Of a DNA stretch of 64,000 nt, positions 46,111 through 57,631 are shown piece after piece. The notes under the pieces were generated by a model. The model ran no database searches. It was not told the origin of the DNA and saw only the letters and a program-made list of their open reading frames with translations. The stretch is from the NCBI RefSeq assembly GCF_963082655.1, contig NC_081552.1:52108946-52172945 (forward strand). Reading direction: 5' to 3'. The position numbers and the translations under genes are program-made. Origin of the DNA: Stomoxys calcitrans. Its lineage: Eukaryota; Arthropoda; Insecta; Diptera; Muscidae. Numbering within the stretch: the first letter of the stretch is position 1; every line of letters starts with the position of its first letter.

Positions 46111-47055
46111 TTGGGTTGCCTAAAAAGTAATTGCGGATTTTTTAAAAGAAAGTAAATGCATTTTTAATAAAACTTAGAATGAACTTTAATCAAATATATA
46201 ATTGCCATTTTGTTCGATAACCTTTTGCCATCTACCTGGCAAATTTAGTATTACACGCTCATAGAACTTCTGGCCTTTATCTGCAAAAATCTGAACCAAG
46301 TGCGATTTTATAGCCTCATCATTGCCGAAAGTTTTACCATTTAAGGAGTTCTGCAAAGATCGAAATAAATGGTAGTCTGATGGTGCATGGTCAGGGCTAT
46401 ATGGTGGATGCATCAAAAGTTCCCAGCTAAGCTCACTCAGTTTTTGGCGAGTGACCAAAGATGTGTGCGTTCTAGCGTTGTCCTGGTGGAATATGACACC
46501 TTTACGATTGACCAATTCTGGTCGCTTCTCCTTGATGGCTGTATTCAATTTGTCCAATTGTTGACAGTAAACATCCGAATTAATCGTTTGGTTCCTTGGA
46601 AGCAGCTCAAAATATACCCCACCCTTCCAATCCCACCAAACAGACAGCATAACCTTCTTTTGGTGGATATCAGCCTTTGAAGTGTTTTGAGCTGGTTCAC
46701 CATGCTTGGACCATGATCGTTTTCGACTAACGTTGTTGTAAACAATCCATTTTTCATCTCCAGTTAAGATAAAAACGGATCGAATTCATTGCGTTTAAGG
46801 TGCATATCACAAGCGTTGATTCGGTTTGTTAAATGAATTTCTTTCAATACATGTGATACCCATATTAAAATTGACGCCAAACAAACAAATGTAAACAAAA
46901 TTTCGCGCACTTTTTTTCTAAAGCAAGCTAAAAGTAACAGCTGATAACTGACAGAAGAAAGAATGCAATTACAGAGTCACAAGCCGTTGAAAAAATTTGT
47001 CAACGCCGACTATATTACTACTATATTACAGACAATTACTTTTTGGGCAACCCAA
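46111..47055 (-). mobile_element. mariner element, internally deleted (945 bp)
   Basis: TIRs start TTGGGTTGCC(C/T)AAAAAGTAATTG with TA duplications (46109-46110, 47056-47057). The TIR wording resembles mellifera-type mariners. Full-length mariners are about 1.3 kb, so roughly 350 bp of the 5' coding half is missing. The transposase reads on the minus strand. Confidence 0.88.
46186..46850 (-). pseudogene. mariner transposase, N-terminally deleted and frameshifted
   Basis: The frame begins without a start codon near 46850 with CDMHLKRNEFDPF, suffers an indel near 46765-46772, then continues TGDEKWIVYNNVSRKRSW to the stop. All three catalytic aspartates are present: in TGDEKW, in FHQDNARTH, and in PPYSPDHAPSDYHLF. 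The last two are separated by exactly 34 residues, the DD34D signature of mariner. WWDWKGG is also visible. The helix-turn-helix DNA-binding N-terminal half is gone, so it cannot recognise its ends. It lies 75 bp from the left TIR, as expected for the gene's 3' side. Confidence 0.88.
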
Positions 47056-47256
47056 TAGTTGTTCGGAAAATTTTTTTAAATATTATTTCTATAGAAAATT
47101 TGATAAAAAATTGATATTCATAAAAATTTTAGCAACGCTAGTTCTTTCTTAGACATAAATTCATCTGTGCTCTGAGTATGATTTTCTATGGGTGGATGTT
47201 TTTCATTTCAAAACTCATGCTTGCTTGCATGAGAATCACTTTACCTTTTGTCTCTT

Positions 47257-48624
47257 ATTATACCCACCACAGAAGTATGGGGGTATATTCATTTTGTCAT
47301 TCCGTTTGCAACACATCGAAATATCCATTTCCGACCCTATAAAGTATATATATACTTGATCAGTGTAAAAATCTAAGACGATCTACACATGTCCGTCCGT
47401 CTGTCTGTTGAAATCACGCTACAGTCTTTAAAAATAGAAATATTGAGCTGAAATTTTGCAGATTCTTTTTTTGTCCATAAGCAGGTTAAGTTCGAAGATG
47501 GTCTATATCGGATTATATCTTGATATAGCCACCATATAGACCGATCGGCCGATTTAGGGTCTTAGGCCCATAAAAGCCACATTTGTTATTTGATTTTGCT
47601 GAAATTTGGGACAGTCAGTTGTGTTGAGCCCTTCGACATTCTTCGTCAATTTGGCCCAGATCGGTCCAGATTTGGATATAGCTGTCATATAGACCGATAC
47701 TCCGATTTAGGGTCTTAGGCCCATAAAAGACACATCTAGTATCCGATTTTGCTGAAATTTGGTCAGTAAGTTGTTTTAGGCCCTTCGACATTCCACGTCA
47801 ATTTGGCCCAGATCGGTCCAGATTTGGATTTAGCTGCCATAAAGACCCATCCTCAGATTTAGGGTCTCAGGCCCATAAAAGCCACATTTATTATTCGATT
47901 TTGCTGAAACTTGGGACAGTGAGTTATCTTAGACCTTTCAACATCTTTTTTCAATTTGGTTTAGATTTAGATATAACTGCCATGTAGACCGATATCTCGA
48001 TTTAAGGTTTTGGCCCCATAAAAGGCGCATTTATTATCCGATGTCGCCGAAATTTGGGACAGTGAGTTAAGTTAAGCCTCCTTGACATACTTCTGCAATA
48101 TGGCCCAGATCGGTAAAGATTTCGATATAGCTGCCATATAGACCGATCTCTCGATTTAAGGTTTTGGGTCCATAAAAGCGGCATTTATTGTCCGATTTCG
48201 CCGAAATTTGTGCGTTGTGTTAGGCTCTTCGACATTTTTCTGTAACTTGGCTTAAATCGGTCCAGATTTGAATATAGCTGCCATGTAGACCGATATCTCG
48301 ATTTAAAGTCTTGGCCCCATAAATGGCGCATTTATGATCCGATGTCACTGAAATTTGACACAGTAACACCGTGTCGTATATGGTTCAGATCGGTTTATTT
48401 TCAGATATAGCTACTATAAAGACCAATATTTTGTTATATACAATTCAACAATGACTTGTACTTATTAGTATTTGGTCCAAATCGGAACATATTTGGATAT
48501 AACTGCTATGTGACATAAAGTATGCAATTTTCACAGGATTTTTATAAAAGGTGGTTTATATATATACCCGAGGTGGTGGGTATCCAAAGTTTGGCCCGGC
48601 CGAACTTAAGGCCATTTTACTTGT
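47257..48624 (-). mobile_element. HINE-like element, family C, complete
   Basis: 'tatacccaccacagaagtatggggg' to 'gaggtggtgggtatccaaagtttggcccggccgaacttaaggc' with TTTTACTTGTT. Six or seven units carry 'gggtcttaggcccataaaag'. A short GTCY tract is present ('catgtccgtccgtctgtctg'). More diverged from the two near-identical C copies than they are from each other. Confidence 0.85.
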
Positions 48625-49715
48625 TTTTCCCTTTAGTTTTGATTTCGAATTTATGTATTTTTTCTTATTTCTAAAGGTGATATTCAAGATGACAAATTAT
48701 AAAGAATTTAACATGTGACCATCATAGATGATATCTTATTTCAAATAAAATCCCACAGTTCCGGGGAACAGGTTTTTGCGCAACAATGCAAAATCTTTAC
48801 AACAAATCCCCAGACTTAAGCAAGGTGGTCGATATTAAGAAAAATAATACAAAGTAACAAAAAACTGAACATTCATTCACTATTGAATAAAAATTTCTTT
48901 CATATATGGGGTTTATCGAACAAAAATCTTTTAAACTTGCCCAAGATTAGGGGAAAGTAATTGTCTTCAAACAACATAGAAAGAACAGACAAGATTTCTT
49001 TATCTTCATATACCCAAAGTGAAATTGTAAACAAATGAATTTGTTCTCAATTGTTTGCAGACAGACAGAACTGGGGAAAAAGATTTTCATCCATAACATT
49101 TCTGCTTTAAGGTTAAACAAACAAATCTTAACAGCGCACACACACTCTTAGAATAGCCCAGTAGGTAGAATTAAAAGGGGTGTTAACTGCGCATGTGCAC
49201 ACGCACATGTCAGAGAATGTTGTATTGCGTGAATGGGAATGTCTAATTGTGACATGATATCTTGTAAAATGATATTGAATTTCTTTCACATTAAAGATGT
49301 GACAAAAGATATTTCCTTGCACAAAATCATTGAACATAGACATCTTGCCATGGATATTCTTGTTGGTCTATTTTTAGATACCTTTCAAGGTGACAAAATT
49401 GTGGGAATTTAAATAAAACAATGCAACACTTGCTTTTCTGTTGTTTTGTAGGGTAGTTGTTGTTATGTTTTACTAGCCTTACAACAACCACACGGAAGTA
49501 TCTCAATTATGAACCGGAAATGTGCTAAAAATAAGAAAAGGCAACAAAATTATAAAAACTCTCTGGGAAAAAAGTAGATAGCTAAGGTTTGATTGAAATA
49601 TCAGTTGGGATTTGGCGACACAAAAATTTCTCACCAAAGCAGGCTGCTAAAGGTTGATTGGAAGATATTTGTAAATTAACGATAAAAAATTTTAAAACGT
49701 TTTTTTTTACAAAAA
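48625..49715. other. no recognisable feature
   Basis: AT-rich, with no long frame, RNA gene or known repeat. Confidence 0.5.
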
Positions 49716-49933
49716 GTTATGACTTTCAACAATTGAACTAAGTAAAGTCCAATTCCGTCTATATCCTGGTATGGCTCTATAAAGACCGGTCTCTCCATAG
49801 TTTGACAGTAGTTTGGTATGTAGAATAAAATAATGCCCTTCAACTAAATTTAGTTTGTATAAACTTTTACCAGAATCCATGGTGGTGGTTTTCCAAAATT
49901 CGGCCCGGCCGAATTTAGCACACTTTTACTTGT
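49716..49933 (-). repeat. HINE family B terminal fragment
   Basis: 'atgactttcaacaattgaactaagtaaag', 'agtttggtatgtagaataaaataatgcccttcaactaaattt', 'agaatccatggtggtggttttccaaaattcggcccggccgaattt' and TTTTACTTGTT. Only the last ~220 bp of a B element remain. Confidence 0.75.
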
Positions 49934-50302
49934 TTTGTTTAAAAAGGCATTTAGGTTTGTTTTAGAGACGTAGCCAGGATTTTATTTTGGGAATTTTATT
50001 TTGACTTTTATTTCCATAAAATTGTATGCAAATGAACTGAAAACATAAGCAACTATAATTGTTACATATTTCAAAAAATAAATGTAGACAAATTTAGACA
50101 ATTTTTAAGAAGAACCATCGACATTTTGCTTAAATAATGTCGCTTATTTTTTCTTCGAACTTTATTAAAATCAATAGAAAATCCATTTTTAATTGAAAAG
50201 ATGTCCGGTTAAAATTGTATCCAACTTTTACCGTATACGCTTATAATTTGCATCATAATGTTATAAGTCCTCAAATATTCCTAATTTACTGATGATAAAA
50301 TA
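49934..50302. other. no recognisable feature
   Basis: AT-rich spacer. The phrase 'gacgtagccaggattttattttggga' near 49968 recurs in reverse at about 26274-26306, so it may be an unrecognised repeat end. Confidence 0.4.
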
Positions 50303-51435
50303 TAACAAGTAAGAGCGTGCTAAGTTCGGCCGGGCCGAATCTTATATACCCTCCACCATGGTCGCATCTGTCGAGTTCTTTGCGCAGTATTTCTTTTTAG
50401 GTAAACAAAGGATAATGAATAAGGACGAAGGAGGAGCTATATCAAGTTATAGTCCAATTCGGGGCTCAAGAAGGAAAATCGGGAGATCGGTTTATATGGG
50501 AGCTATATCAGGTAATGAACCGATTTGAACCATACTTGGCACAGTTATTGAAAGTAAGAATAAAATACGTCATGCAATATTTCAGTAAAATCGGATAGGA
50601 ATTGCGCCCTCTAGAAGGTCAAGAAGTCAAGTCCCCAGATATGTTTAAATGACAGCTATATCAGGTTATGATCCGATTGGAACCATACTTGGCACAGTTG
50701 TTGGACATCATAACAAAACACGTCGTACAAAATTTCATTCCAATCGGAGAAGAATTCAGCACTCTAGAGGCTCAAGAAGTCAAGATCCCAGATCGGTTTA
50801 TATGGCAGCTACATCAGATAATGAACCGATTTGAACCATACTTGACACAGTTGTTGGATATAATAACGAAATACTACGTGCAAAATGTCATCCCAATCGG
50901 ATAAGAATTGCGCACTCTAGAGGCTCAAGAAGTCAAGACCCAAGATCGGTTTATATGGCAGCTATATTAGGTAATGAACCGATTTAATCCATACTTAGCA
51001 CAGTTGTGGGAAGTACTACGTGCAAAATGTCATCCCAATCGGATAAGAATTGCGCACTCTAGATGCTCAAGAAGTCAAGACCCAAGATCGGTTTATATGG
51101 CAGCTATATTAGGTAATGAACCGATTTAATCCATACTTAGCACAGTTGTGGGAAGTGATATCAAAGCACTATGTTCAAATCAGTCAAATCGGACGAGAAT
51201 TGCGCCTTCTAGAGGCTCATGAAATCAAGACCCAAGATCGGTTTATAAGGCAGCTATATCAAAACATAGACCGATTTTGCCCTTTTACAATACCATCCGA
51301 CCTACACTAATAAGAATTATTTGTGCAAAACTTCAAGCAGCTAGCTTTACTCCTTCGAATGTTGGCGTGCCTTCGACATACAGACGGACGGACATGGCTA
51401 GTTCGACTTCAAATGTCAAGAAGATCAAGAATATA

Positions 51436-52042
51436 AAGGGTGATTTTTTTGAGGTTAGGATTTTCATGCATTAGTATTTGACAGATCACGTGGGATTTCA
51501 GACATGGTGTCAAAGAGAAAGATGCTCAGTATGCTTTGACATTTCATCATGAATAGACTTACTAACGAGCAACGCTTGCAAATCATTGAATTTTATTACC
51601 AAAATCAGTGTTCGGTTCGAAATGTGTTCAAATTTTGACAAATTTTGTTCAGCGATGAGGCTCATTTCTGGTTGAATGGCTACGTAAAGAAGCAAAATTG
51701 CCGCATTTGGAGTGAAGAGCAACCAGAAGCCGTTCAAGAACTGCCCATGCATCCCGAAAAATGCACTGTTTGGTGTGGTTTGTACGCTGGTGGAATCATT
51801 GGACCGTATTTTTTCAAAGATGCTGTTGGACGCAACGTTACGGTGAATGAACACATTTCGAACCGAACACTGATTTTGGTAATAAAATTCAATGATTTGC
51901 AAGCGTTGCTCGTTAGTAAGTCTATTCATGATGAAATGTCAAAGCATACTGAGCATCTTTCTCTTTGACACCATGTCTGAAATCCCACGTGATCTGTCAA
52001 ATACTAATGCATGCAAATCCTAACCTCAAAAAAATCACCCTT
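51436..52042. mobile_element. fold-back Tc1/mariner-type derivative, copy 2
   Basis: Same ~194-bp arms as copy 1 and perfect outer ends (AAGGGTGATTTTTTTGAGG and its reverse). TA duplications at 51434-51435 and 52043-52044 restore 'aagaatatatatacttta', the normal HINE block. The centre is inverted relative to copy 1: the transposase segment here reads on the plus strand. Confidence 0.87.
51631..51851 (+). pseudogene. IS630-Tc1-mariner transposase central fragment, inverted arrangement
   Basis: FSDEAHFWLNGYVKKQNCRI, EEQPEAVQELPMHPEKCTVW and GGIIGPYFFKDAVGRNVTVN around one catalytic Asp. Upstream in the same strand, the left arm supplies MNRLTNEQRLQIIEFYYQN..CSVRNVF, which is followed after two residues by an in-frame stop and then QILFSDEAHF. 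This shows the original deletion joined the N-terminal DNA-binding start to the catalytic core. Only a few residues differ from copy 1. Not functional. Confidence 0.8.
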
Positions 52043-52138
52043 TATATACTTTATGGGGTCTTCGACGCATATTCCGAGGTGTTACAAACAGAATGACGAA
52101 ATTAGTATACCCGCATCCTATGGTGGAGGATATAAAAA

Positions 52139-52459
52139 CAATTTTGAGTGGGATCCGGTCCGGGCTGATGTTTTGTCATTAGAGAATGTTAAGGCAAATT
52201 TCATTACAATTTTGTCCTTACGAAAAATAATTTTATGGCTGCCCTGGCCCTAGCAAAATGTTGTCTTTGTAGAATATTACAAATATGAAATTTTGTCATT
52301 TTAAGAAATGTTACTCAAATTTTGTGTTTAAAGAAGTTTAGTTAAAATTTTTTCTTTAGACAAAATCATTGTGGTGGGAGCTCGGGCCCGAACCCCCACC
52401 CACCCATGGCTACGCCCCTGGTTTGTTTGTACTTTACCAGTAGTAGTAGAATGCAAATA
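52139..52459. repeat. AT-rich repeat-like spacer with GC-rich end
   Basis: Short imperfect repeats around 'aaattttgtc' and 'tttaaagaa', ending 'tcgggcccgaacccccacccacccatggctacgcccctgg'. The last phrase has the look of the 'gtagccaggattt' fragments at 26274 and 49968. The element type is unknown. Confidence 0.4.
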
Positions 52460-54003
52460 TTTTTATACCCCCACCAAAGGATGGTGGTATATTCATTTTG
52501 TTATTCCGTTTGCAACACAGAAATATCCATTTCTGACCCTATCTTATATATAAAATTGAATTTTTGTTTGTTTGTTTGTTCCGAATAGGCTCAAAAACGG
52601 CTGAACCGTTTACCGCTTGATATGAATTTGAATTTTTTTATATAGGGAGGGGGGGGGGATCCCTCCACCGTTACCCCAAAACGAAAAGTTTATCGGTCCA
52701 CAATATGGGTATCAAATGAAAAGTATGCGAGAGTAGATAACGAATCTGGCATATAAATACATGTCGAAGTAAAGCGGGTTACCCCACCCCCACAAAAAAG
52801 CCCAAAATGGACATATTAGCCAAAAACATTATCCAAAATCAAAAGTAAACCGGACGGGACAATATAGGCATCAAATTAAATGTACTGGAGAGTAGACTAC
52901 GAATAGGGTATTAAAATTTGAGTCTAAGTACCCATCGGGCCGCCCAAAACTCCCGCAAACAGACATATTTGACGTTCATATTAATATGGGGCTCAAATGA
53001 AAGGTATTCGGGTAGATTTCGATTCTGGCATACAAAATCAGATCGAAGCATTTGGTGTCATGCCACACCTCAAAAACGCCATTAGACCCATTATTACTAT
53101 TTGATACTTGGCTAAACCGATTACTTTAAAATTTTCATAGATTATGTACGTTTGTCTGGAAGGTAACATAGTCTATATCATTTTTAGATATCGGGTGGAG
53201 GCGGACCCTCCCCTTTACCCCAAAAACGCACCGATGTCCGAAAGTGGTCCGCACAATAAGGGTATCAAATGAAAGGTATTGGAGACCAGAACACGAAAAT
53301 GGTATTAAAATTTTGGTTCAAGTACCCGTTCAGCGTCAAAGGCTCGAATTCGATATCCACATTCAGTGCGAAGTGCCCCACCCTAAAAAGATATTAGAGA
53401 GTTAAAGAAGGCGCAGCGGAGCGGGCCTGGTTCGTCTAGTAAAGTATATATATTTTTGATCAGCGTAAAAATTTAAGACGATCTAGCCATGTCCGTCCAT
53501 CTGTCTGTTGAAACCACGCTACAGTCTTGAAAAGTAGTGATATTGATCTGAAACTTTGCAAAGATTCTTTTTTGTTCATAAGCAATTTAAGTTCGAAGAC
53601 TGGCTATATCTGAATATATCCTGATATAGCCCCATATAGACAGATCCGCCAATTTAAGTCTTAGGCCCATAAAAGCTACATTTATTAACCGATTTTGCTG
53701 AAATTTGGGACAGTGAGTTGTGTTAAGCCATTCGGCATCCTTCTTCAATTTGGCCCAGATCGGTCCAGATTTGGATATAGCTGCCATATAGACCGATAAA
53801 TCTTGCCCCATAAAAGGCGCATTTATAATCCGACTTATGTGACTTATATTAGGCTTTTCGACATTCGTATCGTATATGGTTCAGATCGGTTTATTTTTAG
53901 ATATATTGTAGTTGCTAAAAAGACTAATAGTTTGTTATACGCAATTGAACAATGACTTGTTCTTATTAGTATTTGGTCCAAATCGGAACATATTTCGTTT
54001 TGA
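52460..54003 (-). mobile_element. HINE-like element, family C, truncated and split by a Helitron
   Basis: Starts 'tatacccccaccaaaggatggtgg' and 'catttctgacccta', then the Helitron; it resumes 'taaagtatatatatttttgatcagcg', CTAGCCATGTCCGTCC and two or three C units, and breaks off at 'ccaaatcggaacatatttcg' without the palindromic terminus. Confidence 0.8.
52542..53439 (+). mobile_element. non-autonomous Helitron with TC...CTAG ends
   Basis: 898 bp. The 5' end is TCTTATATATAAAATTG and the 3' end is GC-rich (GGCGCAGCGGAGCGGGCC) followed by 'tggttcgtCTAG'. It is flanked by A on the left and T on the right, with no target duplication. The host site in other family C copies reads 'gaccctataaagtatata', so insertion was exactly between A and T, the canonical Helitron rule. 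The interior holds tandem wording ('caatatgggtatcaaatgaaa.gtat.gagagtag'). No Rep/helicase gene. Confidence 0.85.
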
Positions 54004-55734
54004 ATTGTCCACTTCTAAGCTTGTGAATTCTTTGTTTATCGTAGTTTTGCTATTTCTAAGGCTCTACACCATGTCAATTGATGATAAGAAAGCAAAAGTT
54101 GCGTAGTATATTTTTTCCTAGAGAATTCTCCATCATCACCTATTTGCGCGTCCGCCGTCGTTGTGATGAGGAATTGAGCAAATAAGAAAAAACAACTATA
54201 AATAAATAATTCATATAGTGCAGTATTGATGATATACACGCGGTTTAGACAAAAGCGACAAGCTTTGGGGAGCCTTAAATTGTAATAAGACGACATTGTT
54301 TTGCATAAAAGTAAATCGCACAGGAAGCGGTCGATATTTGAATGAATGAAAGGGAAATTAGTTGTAGGGGTTTTGGGGTGAAATGTTTTAAAATCATGAA
54401 GAAAAATAAAGCAGAGGAAGATTGTATATCATCTCGGGGAAAATGTCAGCTTTTTTACAGGGGATATTAATCTGTTGTGGCTGTAGAGTATGGACAATGA
54501 AGTGTGATATTTTTTTCTAAAATTAACTTAATTTATAAAATGAAATTTGGCAACTGGTAAAAGAATATTTTTCCTAATCGATTCTTTGTTTTAAAAATTA
54601 ACTCTATGTTTGTTTATATACATTTTTGGGAATTTTTGTTTAATTTTTTCTTCCCAAAATTTAATAGCGGCTTTGAGTCTTGCACAAACTGCTCTTATAT
54701 TCTTTTGTCCATACTGTCCGCTTGTTGGCCGGTTAACATCTGTAATCTTTATGGTGCAACTTCACCATAAACTTATGCTTCGTTATTTTCATTAACTTCC
54801 AGAGTAGGAGTTAAATGGCCGTTGTTTTTGAAATTTTAAATGGCCATAGGAAAGTGAATTTATTTATTTTGTTAATTGTTTTACGTTGGAGTCAATTCGA
54901 ATATTCATTAAAAACCTACGCAATGCAACCAAACGGTCAATGGTTTCGGTTATAAAGCAACTTCCGTTTGATTGGAATTTTGGATACTTTTTTGTTCAAA
55001 ACCTCAACCATTAGGAGATTCATATGTAAATGTCTCATATTTAGTTTTGGGTCACATATAATCAAACCCAAGAAAGAAACTTCAATGGGTCATTTGGAAG
55101 CAAACCTCAATCTTGAATACTTTCTTTGTTGAAATTTAAAAAAAAAAGGTCCACGATAATGTTATCAACAACAATTGCGTTGAGAATTTGTATGGTAGCC
55201 CCTGTCTTAGTATTGTGGTTGATGGTTTAGGGTTCTGCTGGGATTTGAGATATGTGTTCTTGGTTTTGCCTTCTCCATTTTTACTTTTTTTTATTGTTCT
55301 TACATGTGTTCCTTTTGTCATCAAACATGGTGTCTTAATGTTATTGCACTGGCTTGTCCATATACCACAGCCACAACAAATTAATCCCCAATGTCAAAGA
55401 AAGCTGATATTTTGCCCGAGATGAAATACAGTGTGGTTAAGTGTTGTATTTGTCAAGATTTTTTTTTTTTAATCATCCATTTTTATCCAAAGCGATAAGA
55501 GATGTGAATATTATTTTTATATTTCATTTCCTTGGTGAATAACCTACAAATCATAGGAATGAGTTCATTTACAGATATCTATAGAGATTAAAATAAGTCT
55601 TTATAAATTTCTAGAAGATATAAAACAATATGAGTAGTCAAATATCTGGTTTATACATTGTGATTGAAAGCATGATGAACTATTTTTGGACAAATAGGAA
55701 AATAACAAGAATATATTTCTTATCAGTCATATTG
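54004..55734. other. no recognisable feature
   Basis: 1.7 kb of mostly AT-rich sequence. Frames of 60-86 codons occur on both strands, but none resembles a known family or continues across the interval. It may hold unique host intergenic or intronic DNA. Confidence 0.45.
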
Positions 55735-56805
55735 GGTTCAGGTGCCGAGAAGCTCTATACAAGTAACAGTTCTAAATTTCAGCGAAATCGGGTAATAAGT
55801 GCACCATTCATGACAGTTATATCTAAATATGGTCCGATCTGAACCATATTTAAGTTGGATGGCAGGAGTCTTAAAGCAGCTCACTGTTTCAAATTTCAAA
55901 ATTTGCAAAATCGGAGAATAATGGCGCCTTTTACGATCTTTAGACCCTAAAGATGAAGATCGCTCTCCATGGCAGCTATATATCTTAATATATCACGATC
56001 TGGACCATATTCGGGACAGATGTTGGGAATCTTAATACAACTCACTGTGCTAAATTCGAGGATAAAATAAGAGCCTGTTATAAGCCCAAGACCCTAAATC
56101 GGCACATCAGCAGCTATATGTAAATATGGCTCAATATACACCATATTCTACTCGGATGTCCTGTTCCCCAGTGCAAATCACTGTTTAAAATGTCAGCAAA
56201 ATCGGGGAATAAATGCGCCTTTTGGGTCTGTGGACCCTAAGCTGAAGTTCGGTCAGCTATATCTAAATATAGCCCGATCAGGACAACTTTCAGGACAGAT
56301 GTTGGGAGTCTTAATACAACTCACTGTTCTAAGTTTCAGTGATGTCAGGTTATAAATGTGCCTGTTTTAGGTTAACGACCCTAAATCGGCAGCGATATCC
56401 AAATATGTTCCGATCCGAACTATTTTTCGTTCGGGTATCGGCGGGTTTAATAAAACTCATTATACCAAATTTCAGCAATATCGGGTAACAAATGCGTCTG
56501 TTATAGGCTTATGACCCTAAATCGGCTTATCGGTCTATATGGCATGACTTAACCTACATATAGAAGAAATACGAGTCTGTTCAAAATTTCAACTCAATAT
56601 CTCAATTTTTAAAGTCTGTAGCTTGATTACAACTGACGGACACTCGAACGGACAAACACACGGACATCGTTAAATCGTCTTAGAATTTTACAACGATACG
56701 AAATATATGTACTTTGTAGGGTCGGAAATGAATATTTTGATGTGCTACAAACGAAATAACTAAATTAATATACCCCCTAGCCTATGGGGATGGGTTTAAA
56801 ATTTA
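55735..56805 (+). mobile_element. HINE-like element, family E, left end missing
   Basis: Six diverged units ('aaatttcagcgaaatcgggtaataa', 'gaccctaaatcggc', 'ccatattcgggacagatgttggga') leading to 'cgaacggacaaacacacggacatcg', 'gtactttgtagggtcgg' and the end 'tataccccctagcctatggggatggg'. The ACAAGTAAAAA end is missing, and the GTCY tract has degenerated. Confidence 0.7.
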
Positions 56806-56816
56806 AATTAGTACAA

Positions 56817-56929
56817 TTAAGAGCGTGCTAAGTTCGGCCGGGTCGAATCTTATATACCCTCTATTATGCTTGGCATTGGTCAAGTTCTTCGCCCGCTACT
56901 CACTCTACTCGATTTCAGCTAAATCAGGA

Positions 56930-56975
<46 letters not shown>

Positions 56976-57053
56976 TTTAAGGTCTCAGATGAATATTTCG
57001 AACGGAATGACTAGTTTAATATAGCCAGTATCCTATGGTGGTGGGTATAAAAA
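56817..57053 (+). mobile_element. HINE-like family A deletion derivative with both ends
   Basis: Both ends survive ('agcgtgctaagttcggccgggtcgaatcttatataccctc' and 'agtatcctatggtggtgggtata'), but all core units and the GTCY tract are deleted. The proto-microsatellite has become a long TA run. Confidence 0.75.
56931..56970. repeat. (TA)20 microsatellite
   Basis: 40 uninterrupted bases of TA inside the deleted family A element, at the position of the short ATATATAT block of normal copies. Confidence 0.95.
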
Positions 57054-57065
57054 TTGGTTCTACCT

Positions 57066-57415
57066 TACATAAAAAAGCAAGACAAAATTTATTAAGTTCG
57101 CCTGTGCCAAATCTTATATAACCTCCAATTTCGATAGCATTTGTCAAGTTCTTTGGACGGCTTTTCTTTATTGCCAGAAACTAGAAAAAGAAAATTGAAT
57201 GTCAAAAGAAGAAATCCCCAGGGATTTTTTTATATGCTTAAATAGTACATAAATCTATATAGGCTTCGATAAGAATTGCGCCCTCTAGAGGGTCCGATTT
57301 GGCCCATTTATAATCCCACTTCACCTTGCAACATTTAAGGCGTTTAGCTTTACCCCTTCTAAAATTAGCGGGCTTTCGACATAGGGACGCCCATAGAATG
57401 TGATGACGATTAAGA
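57066..57415 (+). repeat. HINE family A remnant, strongly decayed
   Basis: 'ttattaagttcgcctgtgccaaatcttatataacctcc' is a recognisable left end. 'aattgcgccctctagagggtc', 'tggcccatttataatccc' and 'tagcgggctttcgacatagggacg' follow in order. The hairpin end is absent. Confidence 0.65.
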
Positions 57416-57626
57416 AGTAATTTTTCACTCCCGCCAACGCACGCTCACAAGACAAAAAAAAATGTTCACTCACGACTTTTTTATATCGACTGACGTTCAC
57501 GCACGCTCACAAGACAATCATTTTATTCACGCTCGACACACAAGAAAAATCACGACGCACGAAAAACTTGCGAATCACAGTTGAAAAATATTTTTCCATG
57601 AAGCGAGTAATAATATGTTTTGCAAA
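57416..57626. other. unassigned sequence with a repeated ACGCACGCTCACAAGACAA
   Basis: The 19-mer occurs at about 57442 and 57498, with related 'ttcacgctcgacacacaag' near 57530. It continues across the transposon as 'gcgtaaccattatggcaacc'. No family recognised. Confidence 0.5.
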
Positions 57627-57631
57627 CGTCG
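57627..57631. other. target-site duplication CGTCG, left
   Basis: CGTCG before CACAGTG at 57632, repeated at 62981-62985. Confidence 0.9.

Larger units (their letters stand above)
50303..52138 (+). mobile_element. HINE-like element, family A, interrupted by a fold-back mariner
   Basis: Left end AACAAGTAAGAGCGTGC and TTCGGCCGGGCCGAA; right end 'cccgcatcctatggtggaggatata'. Six units; those at about 50896-51009 and 51040-51158 are nearly identical to each other, a local duplication. The distal TA-rich block is split by the 607-bp insertion at 51436-52042. Confidence 0.85.

Noticed and set aside
54004..55734. Host gene in the 54-55.7 kb interval
   Set aside because: Only short frames on both strands, with no domain, splice chain or composition shift that would support an exon.
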